In this document: positions 1 through 9,537 of the stretch, one piece after another
Layout of the letters: each line of letters starts with the position of its first letter
How positions within the stretch are numbered: position 1 is the stretch's first letter
Origin: an uncultured Chthoniobacterales bacterium
GTDB taxonomy: Bacteria; Verrucomicrobiota; Verrucomicrobiia; Chthoniobacterales; CAKUMP01
Direction of reading: 5' to 3'
DNA: 47,733 bases
NCBI GenBank assembly: GCA_934667795.1
Contig: CAKUMP010000001.1
Span: 1 to 47,733, forward strand
Notes under the pieces: generated by a model
The model's input: only the letters and a program-made list of their open reading frames with translations
Database searches by the model: none
Told to the model about the DNA's origin: nothing
Program-made: the position numbers and the translations under genes

Positions 1-1
1 C

Positions 2-577
2 GATAATATTACGATGTTGTCTCTGGTGCTGACGGGGGCAGCCTTGTTACGGGAACGCGAACGCGGGACGATGGAACATTTATTGGCCATGCCTGTGACG
101 CCCTTTGAAATTATGGCTGCAAAAGTCTGGTCCATGGGGACGCTGATCCTGGTGGCAAGTGGATTGTCCCTGCAGTTTGTGGTTCGTGGGGTGCTGGATG
201 TCCCCATTGACGGCTCGATTGGATTATTTCTTACGGGCGCAGCACTACATTTATTTGCCTCTACCTCAATGGGGATTTTCCTGGGAACCGTCTCCCGTTC
301 CATGCCGCAATTCGGATTGTTACTCATGATGGTCCTCCTGCCGCTTCAGATTCTTTCCGGAGGAATGACACCACAGGAAAGCATGCCTGATGCCGTGCGT
401 ATGATTATGTCCATCACCCCGAACCCACACTTTGTAAGCCTGGCCCAGGCCGTTTTGTATCGCGGCGCTGGATTCTCCATCATCTGGCCCCAACTCGTTG
501 CCCTCCTTGTCATCGGCTTCATCCTCTTTACCCTCTCTCTCTCCCGCTTCCGCAAATCCCTTTCCACCATGGGATAA
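2..577 (+). CDS. ABC-2 type transporter permease, 3' part (5' end outside window)
   Basis: The reading frame is open to the left edge, so this is the C-terminal part of a longer protein; the first internal Met is at 14. About 190 residues are visible with four or five hydrophobic segments. The motif RERERGTMEHLLAMPVTP near the start and the later PLQILSGGMTP segment are typical of the ABC-2 membrane permease family (YhhJ/YbhR-like drug or polysaccharide exporters of the inner membrane). The ATPase partner would be expected upstream, outside the window. The substrate cannot be inferred. Confidence 0.85.
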   Translation, partial: DNITMLSLVLTGAALLRERERGTMEHLLAMPVTPFEIMAAKVWSMGTLILVASGLSLQFVVRGVLDVPIDGSIGLFLTGAALHLFASTSMGIFLGTVSRSMPQFGLLLMMVLLPLQILSGGMTPQESMPDAVRMIMSITPNPHFVSLAQAVLYRGAGFSIIWPQLVALLVIGFILFTLSLSRFRKSLSTMG

Positions 578-702
578 TCCCCCCTGGGAGCAACAAGTCC
601 CGGGGTGCCCCACCTCCCAGTTCTTTTCCTTATTTCAAACAAAAAACATTGCTAACACATTATCCGAGTCTAACATATTTCAGACGTTTAAACGGACTAT
701 TC

Positions 703-2040
703 ATGACACAAAAAAAGACAGGCATACGCGTATTACACACAGCAGACTGGCATTTGGGACGGATGCTCTATGGACGAAAACGCAGTGAGGAATTCGAAAA
801 GTTTTTAGCCTGGTTACTGACAATATTAGACCAGGAAAACATCGATGTTTTACTCATCGCGGGCGATATCTTCGACACCGGGACGCCGAGTAATCAAATG
901 CAGGAATTATATTATGACTTCCTGGGAAAAGTCCGGACGACTGGCTGCCGACACGTGGTGGTCGTTTCCGGCAACCATGACTCCCCTACTTTTCTGGATG
1001 CTCCCCGGCAAGTGTTTCGACATCTGGATGTGCACGTGATCGGAACCGCTGATGCCAGCGGAAAAGAGGAGGTAATCGGATTACGCAACGCAGAAGGAGA
1101 TCTGGAACTCATCGTGGGTGCAGTCCCGTATTTGCGCGATCGCGATGTGAGAATCTCGGAAGCAGGCGAAAGCATTGCAGATAAAGACCAGAAAATGGTC
1201 GAAGGGATTCGACAGCACTACGCGCAAGTTGCAGAACTTGCACAGAAAATGCAACAGGAAGCCAATGCAAATATCCCAATCCTGGGAATGGGACACCTCT
1301 TTGTCGCCGGGGGCAAAACCGTCGATGGGGATGGCGTCCGCGAACTTTATGTCGGAACATTAGGACATGTGGGTGTGGATATTTTCCCGGAAATTTTTGA
1401 CTACGTAGCATTAGGACATTTGCATGTGCCACAAATTGTCCATGGAATAGAACGCATTCGCTACAGCGGAAGTCCGATTTCGATGGGATTCGGCGAAGTC
1501 GGACAAAAAAAGTCTGTTGTTTTACTGGATATTTCCTCAAGTACAAATGCTGTCGAAATAAAAGTGCCGGTCGCGCAGAGTGCCGACTCCACAGATCAAG
1601 GCATCATCCAGAACCCATCGACTGGCACACAAATCAATTGGAGACTCCTCCCCATTCCGTTATTCCAACGACTGGAAATCGTCCGCGGCCCATTGGAGGA
1701 CATCCTGGCGAAGTTAGGAGCATTACAGGCAGAGGATGAAATGATCTGGCTGGAAGTCACCCATGACGGAAAAGAACAAGTGCCGGACCTACGCAAACAA
1801 TTGGACGACTGTGCGGAAGGAAGCAAACTGGAGTTTCTGCGTATCCGTGACCTTGTGAATTCGGCAGGAATCCTGACCGCTTCCCAGAATATGGAATCCC
1901 TGGATTCTCTCTCCCGGGAAGAAGTCTTCCAGCGTTGTCTCGACGCCAACCATGTCACAGAAGAAGAACAAAAAGAACTCCGCCAGGCCTACCAGGAAAT
2001 CCTCCAAAAAATCGACGAAGCCGACCCGTTAGCTATATGA
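703..2040 (+). CDS. sbcD: Exonuclease subunit SbcD (Mre11-type nuclease)
   Basis: This is the nuclease subunit of the SbcCD complex, which cuts hairpins and processes DNA ends. The Mre11 metallophosphoesterase motifs appear in order: ADWHLG (D15, H17), AGDIFDTG (D55), SGNHDS (N91, H92, D93), GMGHLF near 216 and ALGHLHVPQ near 257, followed by the capping domain. The frame is open from 649, but the ATG at 703 starts MTQKKTGIRVLHTADWHLG as in the family; the preceding 18 codons have no family resemblance. The product is about 445 residues, slightly long because of a C-terminal extension. sbcC begins 10 bases after the stop, so the two form an operon. Confidence 0.95.
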   Translation: MTQKKTGIRVLHTADWHLGRMLYGRKRSEEFEKFLAWLLTILDQENIDVLLIAGDIFDTGTPSNQMQELYYDFLGKVRTTGCRHVVVVSGNHDSPTFLDAPRQVFRHLDVHVIGTADASGKEEVIGLRNAEGDLELIVGAVPYLRDRDVRISEAGESIADKDQKMVEGIRQHYAQVAELAQKMQQEANANIPILGMGHLFVAGGKTVDGDGVRELYVGTLGHVGVDIFPEIFDYVALGHLHVPQIVHGIERIRYSGSPISMGFGEVGQKKSVVLLDISSSTNAVEIKVPVAQSADSTDQGIIQNPSTGTQINWRLLPIPLFQRLEIVRGPLEDILAKLGALQAEDEMIWLEVTHDGKEQVPDLRKQLDDCAEGSKLEFLRIRDLVNSAGILTASQNMESLDSLSREEVFQRCLDANHVTEEEQKELRQAYQEILQKIDEADPLAI

Positions 2041-2050
2041 ATTTTTATCA

Positions 2051-5000
2051 ATGAAAATATTGAAGTTACGCTTTAAAAACCTCAATTCTCTTGCAGGAGA
2101 ATGGGAAGTTGATTTTCAATCGTCTGAATATACGGATCAGGGGATTTTTGTCATTACCGGACCCACTGGCGCTGGCAAAAGCACCTTATTGGACGCAATT
2201 TGTCTGGCACTTTACGGACGTACCCCGCGTTTGGATAAAATTAGCAAACAGGAAAACGAAGTGATGTCACGTCGGACCGGTGAATGCCTGGCAGAAGTGA
2301 CATTTTCCTGTCGTGACGGACGTTATCGCAGTTGCTGGAGCCAGCGGCGCGCGCATACAAAACCGGATGGTGAATTACAATCTGCAAAGCATGAACTGAT
2401 AAATGACGAAACCGGCGAGATCCTGGAAAATTCTCTGCGAGGCGTGATGGCAAAACTCCCGGAGCTGACAGGATTAGAGTACACGCAGTTTACCCGTTCG
2501 ATCCTTCTGGCACAGGGAAGCTTTGCGGCATTCCTGCAAGCGTCCACCAGCGAACGCGCTCCCATTCTGGAACAAATCACCGGTACCGAAATTTATAGCG
2601 AGATTTCTACAGAAGTTCATAAACGACAAGCCGAGGAACAGACAAAATTAGTCCAACTGGAACAGGAAATGGCTGGTATTCCGGTTCTGACACCAGATGA
2701 AGAAAGCCAGATACTGGAAGATCTCGCAGCAAAAGAAAAAGAAGAAGCAGAAGCCACTACTCATAGGAATAAAATCCATACTGCCATTACCTGGAAAAAA
2801 GGAATCAACGAGCTGACACAAGAAATTCAAAGCTTGTCTGAAGAACACACCCGGCTGGATCTAACTCTTCAAAACTTCCAGGATGATCGCAACAGGCTTG
2901 CTTTGGCCAACAAAGCACTTCCTCTAGAGTCGGCTTACGAGACATTGCTGATGTCAAAAAACGGACAAAAAGCCGACCAGACACGGCTGGAAGAGATACA
3001 GGAAGCATTGCCGCGATTACAAGCAGCATTGACGACACAACAGCAGAATTTAAAATTTGCGGAGGAGCAAGTTCAGGTTGCGAAAAAGGAGTTGGATAAA
3101 GCAATACCCTTGATTAAACAGGTACGCGCACTCGATTTGCAACTGGAGGAAAGACAAAAAGGAATCACGCAGGCTAAGACAGATTTTGAGGAAAATGTCA
3201 AGAAAATTGCGACTAGCAAAAAACGGCGTGAAGAGGCAGAAGTAGGGTGTCGCCAGCAGATGGTTCTGCAAGAACAGGTGAGAAAATATCTGGCAGAGAA
3301 CGAGAGCGACGCCTGGCTGGTAGCTGGTCTGGCAGGAATCCGTCAGCAGGGGGAACGGTTGGAAGATAAACAAAAAGACATCAAATCCAGACGACAGGAA
3401 TGCACGAAGGAAGAAAAAGAAATTGCGGAAATTGAGAAACGACTGACAACAATCCAGGCGCAGCATCAAACACATGAACAGCACTGTAAGGAGCAGGCGC
3501 ATACGCTTCAGGAAAAAGAAAAAGCGAATGCAGGAATGCTGGCAGGGCGTTTGTTGTCAGAATACCGCAGAGAAAAGGATGGCTTGCTGCGTGAACATGC
3601 ATTGCTCATGAGGGTTGCAGAGCTGGAGGCGCATCGCACCAAACTGGAAGATGGAAAAGAATGTCCGCTTTGCGGATCCCTGGAACATCCATACGCAAAA
3701 GGAAATCTCCCGGTGCCAGATGAGACAGAAAAAGAAATCGAACGTCTGACCCGCTTTATTGCAACTCTGGAAAATCAGGAAACACAAATTCAGAAAGAAA
3801 AAGAAAGTCAGAGTAAATTTCAGGAAAAATTATTGGATCTGCGCCACCAGAAAGAACGTATGGAGGTAGAGAAAAACGAGAAGGACAAAAAGTGTATTCG
3901 CTTCCGACAGGAGATTCAAAAACTGGAAGAAGAATTTGGCGCTTTAAAACAAAATATTCTGATTCAACTTCAACCATTAGGCATTCAGGAAGTTTCTGAT
4001 GAGAAAATTCCCGAATTGCTGAATTCTCTGGAGAAACGTCATGCTGCCTGGGTGGAGTACCAGCGTAAACAATCTGATTTTGAAAAACAGATATCCTTAT
4101 GCCGCGCACACGTTCAGAAGCAAACGGCGGTGGTGGATACGCTCACCCAGGAACTGGAAGATAAACAAAAACGTCTGGACGATCTGCGGGAAGAATTTTC
4201 TAAAGGACAGAAAAACCGTGAGGAAATATACGGCGGAAAAAATCCGGATGAGGAAGAGCGCCAGTTAACGAACGGGATTGTTCGGGCCGAAAAAAAGGTG
4301 AACGACTCGAGAGAAGCTTTGCAGGAGGTGATACAAAAATGGACCAAGGCGGAGTCGGAGATACAAACATTAGAAAAACGGATTGAAGAAAAAGTAGAAG
4401 AGATTATCCGTCGGACATCCACTTTTTCAACATCGCTCACAACTGCCGGCTTCAAGGATGAAGAACAATTTCTCCAGGCACGTTTGTCGATACAGGAACG
4501 CGAAACCCTGGATGCCAGGGCGAAGGAGTTAGATGCACAAAAATTGCAGATCGAAACCCGATTGAAGGACCGTCGAGAACAGTTGGAAAAGGAACAGAAA
4601 AAAGAAGTTTCGGATCAACCCTTGGAAAGTCTGGAATCACAGTTGCAGCAACAGGAAGAATTGTTGAAGCAATGCCGGGAGATGATTGCGAACTTTAAAC
4701 ACCGGCTGACAGAAAATAAAAAAGCACAAGAACGCGCACAAGGAAAACAGGCATTGATTGACGCACAAAAACGGGAATGTTCGCGCTGGGATAAATTGCA
4801 TCGTTTGATTGGATCTGCTGACGGGAAAAAGTTCCGGAATTTTGCCCAGGGGCTGACATTTGAAATTATGATCGGACATGCCAATCAGCAGTTACAAAAA
4901 ATGACCGATCGTTATTTGTTGATCCGGAATTCGGAAGAACCTCTGGAATTAAATGTATTGGATCAATATCAGGCGGGAGAAAAACGATCGACGAAAAACC

Positions 5001-5332
5001 TTTCCGGAGGAGAAAGTTTCATTGTGAGTCTGGCATTGGCTCTTGGGTTATCACAAATGGCCGGGCATAAGATTCAAATGGATTCCCTGTTCCTGGATGA
5101 AGGCTTCGGGACATTGGATGAAGAAGCACTGGAGGTGGCGTTGAATATGCTCTCAAGCCTCCATCAGGAAGACAAAATGATCGGTGTGATTTCTCACGTG
5201 GGTTCGCTGAAAGAAAGAATCCCAACGCAGATTCGTGTGATTCCAGGCACTGGAGGGCGCAGCGAGATTAAAGGTCCGGGGGTAAAGAGGTTGAATGGGG
5301 GGGAAGCGTTAGGATTCAGGATGGTTGAATGA
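2051..5332 (+). CDS. sbcC: Exonuclease subunit SbcC (Rad50-type SMC ATPase)
   Basis: This is the ATPase and DNA-tethering partner of SbcD, 1093 residues, a normal length. The N-terminal half ATPase has Walker A GPTGAGKST at about 37-45. Two long Gln/Glu/Lys-rich coiled coils follow, separated by a zinc hook ECPLCGS (C538, C541) that dimerises two molecules. The C-terminal half ATPase carries the ABC signature LSGGESF near 983 and Walker B LFLDEGFGTLDEE near 1013. Its stop lies 4 bases before a 9-mer repeat that brackets the next gene, which is convergent. Confidence 0.96.
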   Translation: MKILKLRFKNLNSLAGEWEVDFQSSEYTDQGIFVITGPTGAGKSTLLDAICLALYGRTPRLDKISKQENEVMSRRTGECLAEVTFSCRDGRYRSCWSQRRAHTKPDGELQSAKHELINDETGEILENSLRGVMAKLPELTGLEYTQFTRSILLAQGSFAAFLQASTSERAPILEQITGTEIYSEISTEVHKRQAEEQTKLVQLEQEMAGIPVLTPDEESQILEDLAAKEKEEAEATTHRNKIHTAITWKKGINELTQEIQSLSEEHTRLDLTLQNFQDDRNRLALANKALPLESAYETLLMSKNGQKADQTRLEEIQEALPRLQAALTTQQQNLKFAEEQVQVAKKELDKAIPLIKQVRALDLQLEERQKGITQAKTDFEENVKKIATSKKRREEAEVGCRQQMVLQEQVRKYLAENESDAWLVAGLAGIRQQGERLEDKQKDIKSRRQECTKEEKEIAEIEKRLTTIQAQHQTHEQHCKEQAHTLQEKEKANAGMLAGRLLSEYRREKDGLLREHALLMRVAELEAHRTKLEDGKECPLCGSLEHPYAKGNLPVPDETEKEIERLTRFIATLENQETQIQKEKESQSKFQEKLLDLRHQKERMEVEKNEKDKKCIRFRQEIQKLEEEFGALKQNILIQLQPLGIQEVSDEKIPELLNSLEKRHAAWVEYQRKQSDFEKQISLCRAHVQKQTAVVDTLTQELEDKQKRLDDLREEFSKGQKNREEIYGGKNPDEEERQLTNGIVRAEKKVNDSREALQEVIQKWTKAESEIQTLEKRIEEKVEEIIRRTSTFSTSLTTAGFKDEEQFLQARLSIQERETLDARAKELDAQKLQIETRLKDRREQLEKEQKKEVSDQPLESLESQLQQQEELLKQCREMIANFKHRLTENKKAQERAQGKQALIDAQKRECSRWDKLHRLIGSADGKKFRNFAQGLTFEIMIGHANQQLQKMTDRYLLIRNSEEPLELNVLDQYQAGEKRSTKNLSGGESFIVSLALALGLSQMAGHKIQMDSLFLDEGFGTLDEEALEVALNMLSSLHQEDKMIGVISHVGSLKERIPTQIRVIPGTGGRSEIKGPGVKRLNGGEALGFRMVE

Positions 5333-5336
5333 ATAC

Positions 5337-5362
5337 GGACGGAGTGGACGGAATGGACAGAG
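5337..5362. repeat. Short 9-mer repeat, downstream bracket of four-helix-bundle gene
   Basis: Roughly three copies of a 9-base unit (GGACGGAGT type) begin 4 bases after the sbcC stop. The same unit in the opposite orientation lies at 5975-6019, so the pair forms an interrupted inverted repeat around the four-helix-bundle gene. Confidence 0.8.
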
Positions 5363-5364
5363 TT

Positions 5365-5952
5365 TTATGAGGAGCGTTTTCGTCTGGTGTTGCGGATATT
5401 GTACAGGCGTTCGGTAAAACCGCCTTTTTGTTCGAAATCCCGGGCCAATCGCTCAACCTGACGGTCGAGAAGGGAGCAGGCGACTGCCAGGAGTACCAGC
5501 GTGGCATTGGCGGAAAACTCAGGGTAGGTTCTTGTGGGAAGGGTGTGTTCCGGGTGGAGCTTTTTGACGGTTTCGATGATCCACGCAGCGACTTCATTGG
5601 CAGTTTGGCAGCGACGCTTGATGAGTTGCCGGCGGAGCGGGTTTGTATATTCCCATTGTGGGAGTTTCCGTTGTCGTAGAAAATCTTCGTAATCCAATTT
5701 GAGCTCTTCCAGGCTGGCGCGTGCCACCTGGGTGAGCTTGAGCTCGGTCTTTTTTGAGGTTGCAGACGCCTGTGAGCCTTCGGCGATATTTTGCACGCCG
5801 GATCTCGCAGCCTGGATCATCTGGTCGCGGGTACGACTGCGAGGGTGGATATATTTGTCGCAAAACCGAACCGTGATATCATACACCAACTGAGCTATCT
5901 GAAAACTTTTCAACCTGCGATAGCCACCATGTTTGGAAATCAAATCAGACAT
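5365..5952 (-). CDS. Four-helix-bundle protein (S23/TIGR02436-like) with C-terminal extension
   Basis: A 195-residue basic, helical protein. Residues about 10-120 match the S23 or intervening-sequence four-helix-bundle family: an RxLKSFQIAQLVYDIT opening helix, the RDQMIQAARSGVQNIAEGS helix, then KLTQVARASLEELKLDYEDFL. Residues about 125-195 form an extra helical suffix seen in a subset of these proteins. The same fold is shared by Avd, the accessory protein of diversity-generating retroelements, but no reverse transcriptase or template repeat is visible here. The start is well supported by AAAGGAGGT upstream. Inverted 9-mer repeats flank the gene on both sides. Its biochemical role is unknown; nucleic-acid binding is plausible. 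Confidence 0.85.
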   Translation of the reverse strand: MSDLISKHGGYRRLKSFQIAQLVYDITVRFCDKYIHPRSRTRDQMIQAARSGVQNIAEGSQASATSKKTELKLTQVARASLEELKLDYEDFLRQRKLPQWEYTNPLRRQLIKRRCQTANEVAAWIIETVKKLHPEHTLPTRTYPEFSANATLVLLAVACSLLDRQVERLARDFEQKGGFTERLYNIRNTRRKRSS

Positions 5953-5974
5953 GCCACCTCCTTTGAAGTTGCAC

Positions 5975-6019
5975 GTCCACTCCGTCCACTCCGTCCACTC
6001 TGTCCACTCTGTCCACTGT
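5975..6019. repeat. Tandem 9-mer repeat, upstream bracket of four-helix-bundle gene
   Basis: Five consecutive 9-base units GTCCACTCC / GTCCACTCT / GTCCACTGT. The reverse complement of the same unit is present at 5337-5362, beyond the other end of the four-helix-bundle gene. Confidence 0.9.
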
Positions 6020-6077
6020 CTTGATTTTTAAAAACGCTATCATTATTCACTCCGTGCTCTTTATTTGATCGGGTTAT

Positions 6078-6109
6078 TTCGTACGGTATTCGTACGGTAT
6101 TCGTACGGG
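6078..6109. repeat. 11-base tandem repeat
   Basis: Nearly three copies of TTCGTACGGTA lie in the leader of the permease gene. They would be translated if the long upstream frame were used, another reason to prefer a downstream start for that gene. Confidence 0.7.
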
Positions 6110-6334
6110 TCAAATGCCCGGAGAGCCGGGGTTGTGGTTGGAATTACGTTTAAAAAAACGGGGAGGGAGCGACGACCTGGCGCACAACAGTCTCAAAGCC
6201 CGTGTTCCTCACAAATAAACGCTGAAGTTATCTTGCGCAACCATTTTTCGACTTCAGGTGTGGGAAGGGAGAAAGGAAAAGGAAATAGCTGCGCCACAGG
6301 GGTGGGGGAGCAGGTGGACAAGTTTGACGTTGAA

Positions 6335-7882
6335 ATGGAGAAATGGTATTTCCATGAAATGAAGCAGAAATGGATGGTGCGTGGTGATATTGATGGTTTT
6401 TTTGGTTTGTTCATTGATAATTTACTGCAGTTGTTATTGATTATGACATTGGTTCCACTGGTCTGCGGGATTGAGGTGGATTTTTTGATGGAACGCGTGA
6501 TGCCGGCAGCGGCATTGTCTATTCTGGGAGGAAATTTGTTTTATGCCTGGCAGGCAAGGCGGTTGGCGGCTGCAACAGGACGCGCGGATGTGACAGCGCT
6601 TCCATACGGAATTAATACAGTAAGTCTGATTGCGTATATTTTTTTGATTATGGGGCCGATTTACCGGGAGACTGGCGATGCGAATCTGGCATGGAAAACG
6701 GGAGTGTTTGCGTGCCTGCTGAGTGCGGTGATGGAACTGGCAGGGGCATTTCTGGGAGATCCTCTACGCCGGCACACGCCGCGCGCGGCGTTACTGGCAA
6801 GTCTGGCGGGGATTGCGATTACGTTTATTTCGATGGGATTTGTGTTTCAGATTTTTGCTTCGCCTGCGGTGGGGCTGATCCCGATGTTATTGATTTTAGC
6901 GAGTTATGCGTCCCGGATAAAATTCCCGTTAGGGCTGCCCGGCGGATTGATCGCGGTGACGATTGGGGTCGCTATTGCCTGGGGGTTACGGTGGGCAGGA
7001 ATGGGGTTGGAGGCGCCTGCTGTCTCGCATGTGGCTTTTGGGTTGTATTTGCCTGTACCCGTGGTGGGGGAGGTGGTGGGGTTTTTGCTGGAACCGACCG
7101 GATGGAAATACCTGGCAGTTATTTTTCCGATGGGGTTGTTTAATGTGATTGGATCTTTGCAGGCATTGGAGAGTGCCGATGCAGCGGGAGACCATTTCCC
7201 CACAAAACCTTCCCTGGCGGCAAATGCGGTGGGCTCTTTTGTGGCCGCAATGTTTGGAAGTATGTTTCCTACGACATTGTATATTGGTCATCCCGGCTGG
7301 AAGGCGATGGGCGCCCGCTCAGCGTATTCTTCTATTAACGGCGTGGTGATTACTCTCCTATGTTTCGCTGGCGCTATTTCTTCGATCTTGTTGGTGATCC
7401 CGATCGAAGCGACATTAGGGATTTTGTTGTGGCTCGGTGTGATTATTACGGCACAGGCGTTCCAGGAAGTTCCTCGCTCTCATGCGCTGGCGGTAGCGGT
7501 CGGACTTGTCCCTGCGCTGGGTGCCTGGGCACTTTTCCTGATCGAAACTTCTCTTCGCGTCGCTGGAACGAATTTGTTCCAAACGGCATCAAAGTTCGGA
7601 AATGACCTTTTTATTTACGGAGTGATCGCACTTAACCAGGGCTTCATTTTGTCCTCCATGATCCTGGCAGCCGTGATGGTCCATATTATTGAACGAAATT
7701 TCAAATCTGCCGGACTCTGGTTGTTATCCGCCTCCGTCCTTTCCTGCTTCGGCCTGATCCACGCATTCGAACTGACAGCATTAGGCGTGCAAAATAAATT
7801 CGGATTCCTCGCCGCTCCCGAATTCACAGCAGGTTACGCGCTCGCTGGTCTCGCGATGTTCGCACTCAAACGCTTCGCGTAA
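6335..7882 (+). CDS. NCS2-like (xanthine/uracil, AzgA-type) membrane permease
   Basis: A polytopic inner-membrane protein with about 12 or more hydrophobic segments. It begins with KWMVRGDIDGFFGLFIDNLLQ, and contains DVTALPYGINT and later FPTTLYIGHPGWKAMGAR, which resemble nucleobase:cation symporters of the NCS2/AzgA group. The frame is open from 6065, but the first 90 codons include a tandem repeat and no family similarity. ATGs at 6335, 6359 and 6374 are all possible; none has a strong ribosome-binding site. The substrate is probably a purine or related base, but that is inference. The gene stands alone, followed by a 200-base gap with nothing recognisable. Confidence 0.78.
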   Translation: MEKWYFHEMKQKWMVRGDIDGFFGLFIDNLLQLLLIMTLVPLVCGIEVDFLMERVMPAAALSILGGNLFYAWQARRLAAATGRADVTALPYGINTVSLIAYIFLIMGPIYRETGDANLAWKTGVFACLLSAVMELAGAFLGDPLRRHTPRAALLASLAGIAITFISMGFVFQIFASPAVGLIPMLLILASYASRIKFPLGLPGGLIAVTIGVAIAWGLRWAGMGLEAPAVSHVAFGLYLPVPVVGEVVGFLLEPTGWKYLAVIFPMGLFNVIGSLQALESADAAGDHFPTKPSLAANAVGSFVAAMFGSMFPTTLYIGHPGWKAMGARSAYSSINGVVITLLCFAGAISSILLVIPIEATLGILLWLGVIITAQAFQEVPRSHALAVAVGLVPALGAWALFLIETSLRVAGTNLFQTASKFGNDLFIYGVIALNQGFILSSMILAAVMVHIIERNFKSAGLWLLSASVLSCFGLIHAFELTALGVQNKFGFLAAPEFTAGYALAGLAMFALKRFA

Positions 7883-8084
7883 ACTCATGCGGATTGAGGT
7901 GGTACGCTTGGAGGAAGTTTCACACAAAGGAAATTTATCAAAGTCCAGAATACCTTTTCCGTGTCTTTGCGACCTTGTAGGTTTCTAGCCATGAGCGTTA
8001 TTCACAAATGCTCGGCAGGGCAAGGTAACTTATAAGAACTGGTATTCTTTACGTGGTGGCGGGTATTTGATGTGCTTGGACTGA

Positions 8085-9065
8085 TTATGTTTTTCCTGTC
8101 ATGACTGAGCTGATCAGCCATAGGGTATAGCAGAGATAAATCGACACAAGGGCTGCGCCTTCAAAGCGATTGATATGACCCCGGCGACCTCTGAATCCGT
8201 ACCCGATCAGGAAAAGAGAGAGGGTCAGGGTTCCCATTACGAGCATGTCACGTGAGAGTGTTTCCGGTTCCATTGCAAAGGGGTGGATCAATCCTGCAAT
8301 TCCGACAACGGCCAGTGTGTTGAACAGGTTTGATCCAAGCACATTTCCGAGAGCAATATCATGCTCACCCTTACGGGCGGCAATGACCGATGAAGCCAGC
8401 TCCGGCAAGGAGGTTCCGACAGCCACAATCGTCAAGCCGATGATCATGTCGCTGACTCCGAAAATCTGAGCAATTTCCACCGCTCCCCATACAAGGATGC
8501 GGGAGCTGGCAATGAGCAGCAGCAACCCGGCGACAAGCCAGAAAACAGCACGTTTGATCGGCATTTCTTTTTTGGCAGTTTCAGATTCAACCTCTTTGGC
8601 CAGCGTATCTGTTTTTTGCTGGAGGCCCTGCATGATGGTCCATACTATCAGACCGGCAAAGACCAGGAGCAAAATAATCGCATCCAAGCGTGACAGTTCG
8701 AGATCTGCGAGAAGGAACACCGTGAGAATCGTGACGAGTGTCAGGATGGGAAGCTCCTTGCGTAAAACCGTAGAATGCACCATAATCGGATTAATTAAAG
8801 CAGACACGCCGAGGATTAATGCGATATTGCAAATATTGGAGCCATACGCATTCCCAAGGGCAATTCCTGCATTTCCATCGATCGAAGCCAACATGGAAAC
8901 CACCATTTCCGGTGCGGAAGTTCCGAATCCAATGATCACCATGCCAATCAACAACGGGGGCACGCGGAAATAGCGTGCCAGGGAAGCCGAACTTTCAACG
9001 AAACGGTCTGCACTCCACACGAGGAGTATCAGTCCGGTTATTAGAGCCACAATCGGGAGTATCAT
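8085..9065 (-). CDS. Calcium/sodium antiporter (CaCA family, YrbG-like)
   Basis: An inner-membrane cation exchanger of about 326 residues with ten or so membrane segments. The two inverted alpha repeats that bind the ion are clear: GFGTSAPEMVVS in the N-terminal half and AVGTSLPELASS in the C-terminal half, each followed by ALGNxxGSN. The frame extends to an ATG at 9101, but the ATG at 9065 starts directly at the first membrane helix (MILPIVALITGLILL) and is preceded by GAGGGG. No partner genes. Exchange of Ca2+ for Na+ or H+ is the family role. Confidence 0.9.
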   Translation of the reverse strand: MILPIVALITGLILLVWSADRFVESSASLARYFRVPPLLIGMVIIGFGTSAPEMVVSMLASIDGNAGIALGNAYGSNICNIALILGVSALINPIMVHSTVLRKELPILTLVTILTVFLLADLELSRLDAIILLLVFAGLIVWTIMQGLQQKTDTLAKEVESETAKKEMPIKRAVFWLVAGLLLLIASSRILVWGAVEIAQIFGVSDMIIGLTIVAVGTSLPELASSVIAARKGEHDIALGNVLGSNLFNTLAVVGIAGLIHPFAMEPETLSRDMLVMGTLTLSLFLIGYGFRGRRGHINRFEGAALVSIYLCYTLWLISSVMTGKT

Positions 9066-9339
9066 AAGAGCAACCCCTCTGCAAGTTGTCCTAAAAAACA
9101 CCCTTGTGCGTTAGAAAACTGATCAGATGAAAATGGGACAGCGGATGAAGTCATAATGAAACCTGGAACACGTGGGATGTATCAGCGCTTTTAATAAAGC
9201 TGATAATCGTCTTTTAGAAAAGATCATAATAATGGTTGTGTGATAGAGGGCTGATCTGTCAAGAATATTGCTTTTGAGGAAAGGTTCCGGCTATTGAAGA
9301 AATTAAAGGAATTTTAAAGCAGTAAAAAAGACACATCTG

Positions 9340-9490
9340 ATGAGCACCAATTGTAAATGTGAATGCCTCGCCGAAATTGATCTTTTCCTGCTCCGACACT
9401 GCTGATGTAGGGGCAGTAGCAGATCAGGCTGCCCGTAAATTGATTCGCGATGGAGTCGCAAAATGTTTTGCCTTGATCCGCATCGGATTT
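9340..9490 (+). pseudogene. Remnant of DGC-domain putative zinc-binding protein
   Basis: An ATG at 9340 gives MSTNCKCEC. The matching sequence then continues one frame over from about 9367 as SPKLIFSCSDTADVGAVADQ and AARKLIRDGVAK, which I recognise as the start of the small Cys-rich DGC-type zinc-binding proteins often found in arsenic clusters. Similarity fades by about 9490, so most of the C-terminal half is missing. A one-base frameshift plus a deletion make it a pseudogene. It lies upstream of arsR. Confidence 0.6.
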
Positions 9491-9537
9491 GCACTGGGTA
9501 AGCATTCAGTAAAGCCGGACAAAAGAACCATGTCATT

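Noticed and set aside
5365..5952. Diversity-generating retroelement
   Set aside because: Avd shares the four-helix-bundle fold, but there is no reverse transcriptase, template repeat or variable repeat nearby.
6065..6334. 90-residue N-terminal extension of the permease
   Set aside because: It contains an 11-base tandem repeat and low-quality sequence with no family match.
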